NCBI GenBank assembly: GCA_905182985.1
Contig: CAJJDN010000010.1
Coordinates: 190,221 to 254,220 of the forward strand
Source: Paramecium sonneborni
Taxonomy: Eukaryota; Ciliophora; Oligohymenophorea; Peniculida; Parameciidae
DNA: 64,000 nucleotides
Direction of reading: 5' to 3'
Below, in pieces: positions 58,665 through 64,000 of this stretch; position 1 is the first letter of the stretch; every line of letters begins with the position of its first letter. Position numbers and translations under genes: made by a program. Under the pieces are notes generated by a model that saw nothing but the letters and a program-made list of their open reading frames with translations, ran no database searches and had not been told where the DNA came from.

Positions 58665-59667
58665 ATGGTAAATATTAAGAAAAAAAACTTGAGAGCTCGA
58701 CAAGGAACATAAAGATGGAGAAAGAATATCATTGTTGAGATGGGTGAATTCGAGAATATAGATTTTACATAAAATGATGCTAAACCAGTGGATTTTTAGG
58801 TTGATGCCCAACCAATAAATATATATGAAAATAAAGATAGATTTAAAAAGAAACCTACAGATCCAAAGAAGTAATCTAAATAGGAAAAAATAAAAATCTA
58901 AAATATGGCACAATAATAGGGAAAGCAATAATAACAATAAAAATAAAATGAGATTAAAGATTTATGGTCATAAGAAGGAGGATAAAAAAGAATATAGGGT
59001 ACAGATGTAAAAGCAGTTGTAACACCTCATCCAGGATAATCATATAATCCATAACTAAAAGATTATAATGAATTGCTAGATGAAGTAGTAAAAAAAGAAA
59101 TTAGATCCCATTAGAGATTATAAAACGAAGAAACTGAAGCAGAGAAAGCATAGAAATTGTTATAAAGGTATAATAATGATATAAATAAAATTAGAGAGAG
59201 AGAAAAAAAGAAAAAGAGGAAAATGAGTATGATATAAAAAATTCATGGAAAAGAAGTGGTAGATAGAATGATAGAAAAAAAGAAAAATCATGAGCTTTTA
59301 TTGGTAAAAAAGATAAAGAAAGAGTTAAATGCAGAAGCAAAGATGAGACTAGAAAAAAGAAAATAACAGAGAAAAGAGAAAAAACTATTAGAGAGAGCAA
59401 GAAAATTGTAGGGAAGAAATTTGGTTCCAATAAAAATAGGAAATAAAAAGTAAAGAGTTTAAAAATAATAATAGAGTGGAAGTGACATAAGATGAATTTG
59501 TATTGGATGATTAATTAAAGAGTCGCTTGAGACATGTAACCTAAGGAGATTTATTAGTAAAAAGTGAATTTGATGGTTTTGTTAGAAGAGGATTGATCGA
59601 ACCAAAATCGAAATCAAATAAATTATCAAAGGCAAAAGTTCCATTATATAAAATTAAAGAAAAATGA
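58665..59667 (+). CDS. NOP53: NOP53 (GLTSCR2/PICT1) ribosome assembly factor
   Basis: 325 residues, one intron 59450-59474 (TAG). Lys/Gln/Arg-rich with long charged helices. Diagnostic pieces are VVTPHPGQSYNPQLKDYNELL (NOP53 'HPGxSYNP') and the C-terminal block LKSRLRHVTQGDLLVKSEFD and GFVRRGLIEPKSKSN (cf. 'LRxLKPEGNLLLDRFxSLQRRGLIEPR'). NOP53 recruits the exosome and Mtr4 for 27S/5.8S processing in 60S biogenesis, as does RPF1 in the left part of the window. Length is in the expected range. Confidence 0.9.
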
Positions 59668-59699
59668 TTGTTAAATATTAATTTATATTTGAAACTATG

Positions 59700-60990
59700 T
59701 AACAACATTATCTTGAGAAAACTAACTCTGGTAATGATGGTTTGATTCTAAATCCATCAAACAAGGACAAGAAGTGAAAATGAATTGGATGAAGATTGAT
59801 TATTGATTGCTGGTATAGTACTAGTATTTTCTTAATTTGGATTTGGATTTTTGGAGGCTGGTCTGTTAGATACAAGAATGCTTAATCAATAGTTATAAGG
59901 TTATTTCATGGGTTATATTTAACAGTATTAATTTATTGGTTGGTAATATCATTTGTAATGATAAAAATAGTTCGGTTATGGATTTTCATATGATGATGAT
60001 TTTGGAACATATTTATGAGAGGTACAAAACTTGGAGCATATAATTAATCAGCAACAGAGATTAAAAATGATTATTCAAATTTGATAGTTAATTAAAATAT
60101 TTATTAATAGTATTTAAAGCAACATTATCTTGTATAGGAGTATCAATAGTATCTGGAGGAGCAGTCGAGAGATTAAAATTCTTAGACTGGGTTGTTTTGG
60201 TTTTATTTTATTCAGGATTTGTATCTCCTGCAATAGTTCATTGGACAAATAAAGATGGATGTTTTAACAAAATTACATCTAAAGATTTGGGAAGAGCAGG
60301 ATTTATATTTTATTCAGCTGATGTTGCAGGTTTAATAGTTACTATAGTATCAAAACCGAGAAAATATAGATTTGATTTGAATAATAATTTAAACTTTTGG
60401 GCATTTAGTTCAATATATGTTACATTTAGTGCAATAATGGATAAATCTAATCTGATTAATCTACTCCATAAGTTTAGGGATTAGTAGCAGTTAATACTTT
60501 AGTAACTGAAAGTGCAGATGGATTTTGTAGTTTTATAACTAGATATTTGACGAAAGAAACAATAAATTTATTCTCAATATCTTGAGGTATTTTGGCTGGA
60601 TTAGTCGCCACTTCTGCTGCCTCTCATGAATCATAAATTTGGACTACTACTATTATTGCTTCTATTGCTGGAAATATATTTATACATCAACTGCTACAGC
60701 CTTACTAAAAGTTAAATTAGATGATCCAGCTTAAGTTGTTCCAATCTTCTTAGTATTTAATTCATTTATTTTAGCATGGTGATTCATTGAAATACTATTT
60801 ACTGGTCTATTAGATATTAATGGAGGATTATTCTATGGAAAAGGAAGGAAATTAATTGGCTGTTAATTATTACAGTCTGGGTGGCATTCTTTATTCTTCA
60901 TTTTTATTATTCTCAAAGGCTTTGCTGTTTTAAGAATAGAGTCTGACACAGAACTTTTAGGAATTGATAAAGATAAATGTATTTTATCAT
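59700..60990 (+). pseudogene. ammonium transporter (AMT/Rh) pseudogene
   Basis: Readable pieces of an AMT in order: QFGFGFLEAG, SVRYKNAQSIVIRLFHG, LIYWLFGYGFSYD, FKATLSCIGVSIVSGGAVER, GFVSPAIVHWTNKDGC, DLGRAGFIFYSADVAGLIV, GILAGLVATSAASHES, KLDDPAQVVPIFLV, INGGLFYGKGRKLIG. The pieces change frame after FLEAG (one base missing) and at other points, and at least three in-frame TGA codons interrupt: after FGTYL, before GILAGLV and after LAW. Single-base changes explain them better than introns. The gene is therefore probably dead, unless the sequence is poor here. Confidence 0.8.
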
Positions 60991-61104
60991 TATATTTTAG
61001 GCAATTATGAAGCAATATTATTTTCTAATGAAAATTAATAACAAGACAACATTATAAAATCTCTTTCATATTGATTCACTTATATATAAATATTAATATT
61101 TTTA

Positions 61105-62246
61105 ATGTATTAATAATAATTTGCTAAACCAACTAAGCAGATTAAGAGTAAAGCTTTTAAAGATAGACTTAAAGGTCATAAAGATGCTATCATTACTTTG
61201 ATTAGTCCCTATGGAATTAATGGAAATTACTTATACTCTGCTTCTCGAGATGGAAATGTCAAAAGTATCTATATAACTACTTAGGTTGGGATCTATTAAA
61301 TAGATAAATTGCATCTAAATTTCTTATTTCCAAAATTTCAGATGATACTACAGTCTAAGATCAAGATGAAAATTAGTAAACCATGAAGGGAAATATCATA
61401 TGTGCTGCAACATTTTCAGAATCCGATATATATGTTGGGTATGATGATGGTTTTATTAAATCAAATAATATCAAAACTGGAGAATCTGTATATTCTTATC
61501 AAGGACATAAAGCTTAAGTCACATCAATTCATTTCTTAAATATTAGACAATTTGCATCTAGTTCTCTTGACGGGACTGTTAGATTATGGGATTCAACAAG
61601 CAATGAATGTGAAGTTATCTTTAATATTGGATATCCAATCAATACAATGAATGTAATTTTTGATAAAGAAATCAACTTATTATATGGTAAAAATACTATC
61701 GTCCAAGTTGATCCATACAAATAATCTATTCTTAGAAGTGTTCAATTTCCTAATTTTACAATTATGTCATACCTTATACATAAAACCTTATTGATTCTTG
61801 GAACTATTGATAATTTTATACATCTTTATGAACTCTAATCACTAGATCAACCAAGTCCATAACCTATCAAAGTAATCGTTGGTCTACATGGATGGGCTTT
61901 ATGTATGTTGGTTCATGATCCATATCTATATATTGGAACTGATGATAAAAAAATCAAAGTTTATGAAATGAAAAACTGGGAATTAAAAGAAGAATTCTCA
62001 GGACACATTGATGGAGTTACCACTCTTGCTCTTGCTAATGGCCTTTTATATTCCGGATCATATGATCATCTAATCAGATCTTGGGATCTATAAGAAATGT
62101 ATTAAAGAATTAGGGAAAGAGCCATCATGGAAAAGGAGGATTTAAATGTAACTAATACTTTTTTATATCTTTAGAGTAGAAGATATGATGTTTATTTAAA
62201 GAGTTTACCTAAAAAGAAAAAAGCACCACCCAAAAAAAAAAAATGA
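61105..62246 (+). CDS. WD40-repeat protein
   Basis: About 364 residues, introns 61265-61284 (20 nt) and 62148-62174 (27 nt, in frame, so either spliced or coding). Repeats: LKGHKDAIITLISP ... YSASRDGNVKSWDL; YQGHKAQVTSIHFL ... SSSLDGTVRLWDS; HGWALCMLVHDPYLYIGTDDKKIKVYE; FSGHIDGVTTLALANGLLYSGSYDHLIRSWDL. The C-terminus has an IRERAIMEKEDL helix and a Lys-rich tail (LPKKKKAPPKKKK). Probably a complete beta-propeller scaffold, partner unknown. Confidence 0.9.
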
Positions 62247-63377
62247 TTTCGTGTTTATTTTAATTCTTAAATTATTTATAAGTTTTTTTATTTTTATTAT
62301 AACTCAGTTCTTTTCTAATTATTTAGTAAGCCACTTCATATTAATATTAAATTTATTAAAGTTCGAAAACTAAAGTGATGAGATTATTACTAGATGGTTT
62401 ATGATCATCAATGATTAATATTTTAAATAACTGAAATAATTTTAATTATATATATATTAATTATTTTATTTTATATTATCCAATATTTTAAATTTCATTT
62501 CAAAATTTTATTTTTAATATTTTTTATTATTTTACATCACTCATATTTTATATTTACTTTTATATAGCTCAATTTTTAATAATACTTCTTTTTCAAGAAA
62601 ATTCAAATAGTATGTATTTTAAATTAATTTATCTTAATTGCCAAAACCTATTTGAGAAAATATTTCAAAAATTATAATCAAGTCCCATATTTCATAATAT
62701 TCAAATTTCAAAAAATTCATCCATTAAAATTATTATAATTTTAAAAGATTCTGTTTAATTCTATAGAGACTCCCTTAAAAGTCTTAGTTATGTAAATTAG
62801 ATCAATAACCTTTATACCCATTCTCAGAGACATTCAATCTCTTGATTTATTTTTTCCAAAGGATTTATTTCTCATGTATATATATTAAAATATTTGTATG
62901 TTTTTGATAAACTATTCTGATGCAAATGATTGAAAAATTAAGAAGAGACAAGATAAAACTTAAATCGATTACTTTTATAAAAAATTTTTATACATAAATT
63001 TAAAATACAAAAATTTTAGAAAAAGTGCATATTTGTAATAGGATATGAAAAATAAAGTTTTTTTCAACTTTTAAACTAAATTACTTTATTTTTAATAATA
63101 ATCTCATAAATATGCCTTAATAATTTACCTTTTTCTGAAAAAAAATGGTTTAATTTTTTATAAATAACTATATATTTAAAGACTCCAATTATATGTATAA
63201 AATGAAAGGATTTAAAAAAAAAATAATTTTAAGAATATTTTCCTATCAAAGCAATAGACTATTAAAAATAGTAGATTTAGATTGTTAATTCTAGAATTCT
63301 AACCATTTCTTTAATAGAGAATTTCATAATTAAAATATATGATAAAATTTGCAATTCATTATTTTATTATATTAATA
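62247..63377. other. AT-rich spacer, no gene seen
   Basis: Over 1.1 kb, the longest clean gap in the window. Only short random frames, with poly-A/T runs. No structured RNA noticed. Confidence 0.55.
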
Positions 63378-63626
63378 ATGGGGTGCCATATTTAGAAACA
63401 CTAATACACAAAGGATGACATCATAATTTCATCTCCACCTCCTACAGTTCCATCTACTCATGAAATCATATTGATTCCTTATGCTCTTGATGAATAACAT
63501 CCAGCATCAAGAATGCCAGTTCAAATTTGTTGGAATAGCGAAGGTTAAAGAACAAAAGAATAATCATCAGAAATATCTAACTCTCTTTCACCTAATATTA
63601 ATTTCAAAAAAAGATAAGAAGAATGA
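63378..63626 (+). CDS. small protein with MGC lipid-anchor N-terminus
   Basis: 82 residues beginning MGCHIQKHQYTKDD, followed by SSPPPTVPSTHEIILIPYALDE and a Ser/Lys/Glu-rich end (SLSPNINFKKRQEE). Gly2-Cys3 predicts double acylation. The C-terminal half could be an amphipathic or phosphorylated tail. No known domain. Confidence 0.5.
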
Positions 63627-63763
63627 TCTCAATAATATTTATATTAATAGATATAAAATATATTTAACTTTAAGGACTAAATTAAATTTATTAATCTTTG
63701 AAATTGATTAAGATAAGATAAGATTTATTCAACATTTACATATTTTTATAAAATATATTACTT

Positions 63764-64000
63764 TCATTCTTTTTATTTTTTACTTTTCTAACCGAATTTA
63801 GTAATTAAGAAGAAAGCATATGTTGCATATAATAAAATTTATGGTATATACCTAATGTTGCTATAGAATTTTAGAATTGGGTCTACACTCAACAATAAAA
63901 ATGTAATTCCAAAAACGTTAAAGATAGTATTGGCTAAATACCATCTAAGGAATTTAGCTAAAGGGTTAGTTTCAAATATTTTCAAATGATTAGTATTACA
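63764..64000 (-). CDS. C-terminal end of a polytopic membrane protein (possibly MBOAT), partial
   Basis: The last 78 residues of a gene starting beyond the right edge. They read FETNPLAKFLRWYLANTIFN, VFGITFLLLSVDPILKFYS, IPQILLYATYAFFLITKFG and end QKSKKQKE before TGA. Two hydrophobic helices and a Lys-rich tail resembling an ER-retention signal suit an ER membrane enzyme such as an MBOAT lysophospholipid acyltransferase, but no catalytic motif is inside the window, so the family is a guess. Confidence 0.5.

Noticed and set aside
60197..60484. Short intact ORF treated as an independent gene
   Set aside because: It is one surviving segment of the ammonium transporter pseudogene, with matching pieces on both sides in other frames.
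1..64000. Search for tRNA genes, CRISPR arrays, insertion sequences and telomere repeats
   Set aside because: None recognised by eye: no convincing cloverleaf with T-loop GTTCRA context, no spaced repeats, no transposase, no C4A2/C3A3 arrays. A tRNA could have been missed without a scanner.

Overview
This window looks like a macronuclear scaffold of a Paramecium-like ciliate. The DNA is very AT-rich. Every convincing gene reads through TAA and TAG as glutamine and stops only at TGA. Introns are tiny (20-40 nt, mostly GTA...TAG), and genes are packed on both strands with gaps that often fall below 50 bp. About 54 introns could be placed by keeping conserved protein families in frame. Of these, about 8 end in AAG and 4 in CAG, so the 3' splice site seems looser than the nearly invariant TAG known from P. 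tetraurelia. Because of the code, standard-code ORFs are mostly fragments or shadows of the real genes.

Layout. 0-8 kb: HP1-like chromodomain protein, COPI-associated membrane protein, LC8 dynein light chain, ribosome factor RPF1, small MGC-type lipid-anchored proteins and a decayed casein-kinase-1-like gene. 8-21 kb: coiled-coil protein split by an in-frame TGA, ADP/ATP-carrier-like gene, citrate synthase, divergent cyclic-nucleotide-type cation channel, inositol-polyphosphate 5-phosphatase. 21-35 kb: a giant four-domain voltage-gated cation channel, ERK7/8-like MAP kinase, DnaJ/TPR co-chaperone, CDPK-derived pseudokinase, TVP23 Golgi protein. 35.5 kb: U4 spliceosomal snRNA. 38-46 kb: UMP/CMP kinase, a large SET-PHD-RS histone methyltransferase, secreted cyclophilin-like protein, Ser/Thr kinase. 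47-56 kb: Gln-rich protein, MGN-type protein, Rab GTPase, COMM-domain protein, and a very tight cluster NAA35 / PEX12 / NAA50. 57-64 kb: possible Ig-fold DNA-binding protein, NOP53, ammonium-transporter pseudogene, WD40 protein, another MGC protein, and a partial membrane protein running off the right edge.

Assembly. There are four single-N positions (5606, 12256, 19770, 37879). Each is flanked by a direct repeat of about 0.9-1.2 kb, identical as far as I compared it, which begins immediately after the N and ends immediately before it. This is the pattern of overlapping contig ends joined by an N instead of merged. The second copies of the carrier, 5-phosphatase and CK1-like sequence are therefore probably not real extra genes. 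Several genes also carry one-base frame breaks in homopolymers that may be sequence errors.

The genes are mostly unrelated housekeeping and signalling functions, not a pathway island. Recurrent themes are membrane excitability and Ca-type signalling (two divergent channels, a dead CDPK, lipid-anchored small proteins), N-terminal acetylation (NAA35 and NAA50 close together), and RNA/chromatin biology (U4, SET-PHD-RS, HP1-like, RPF1, NOP53).
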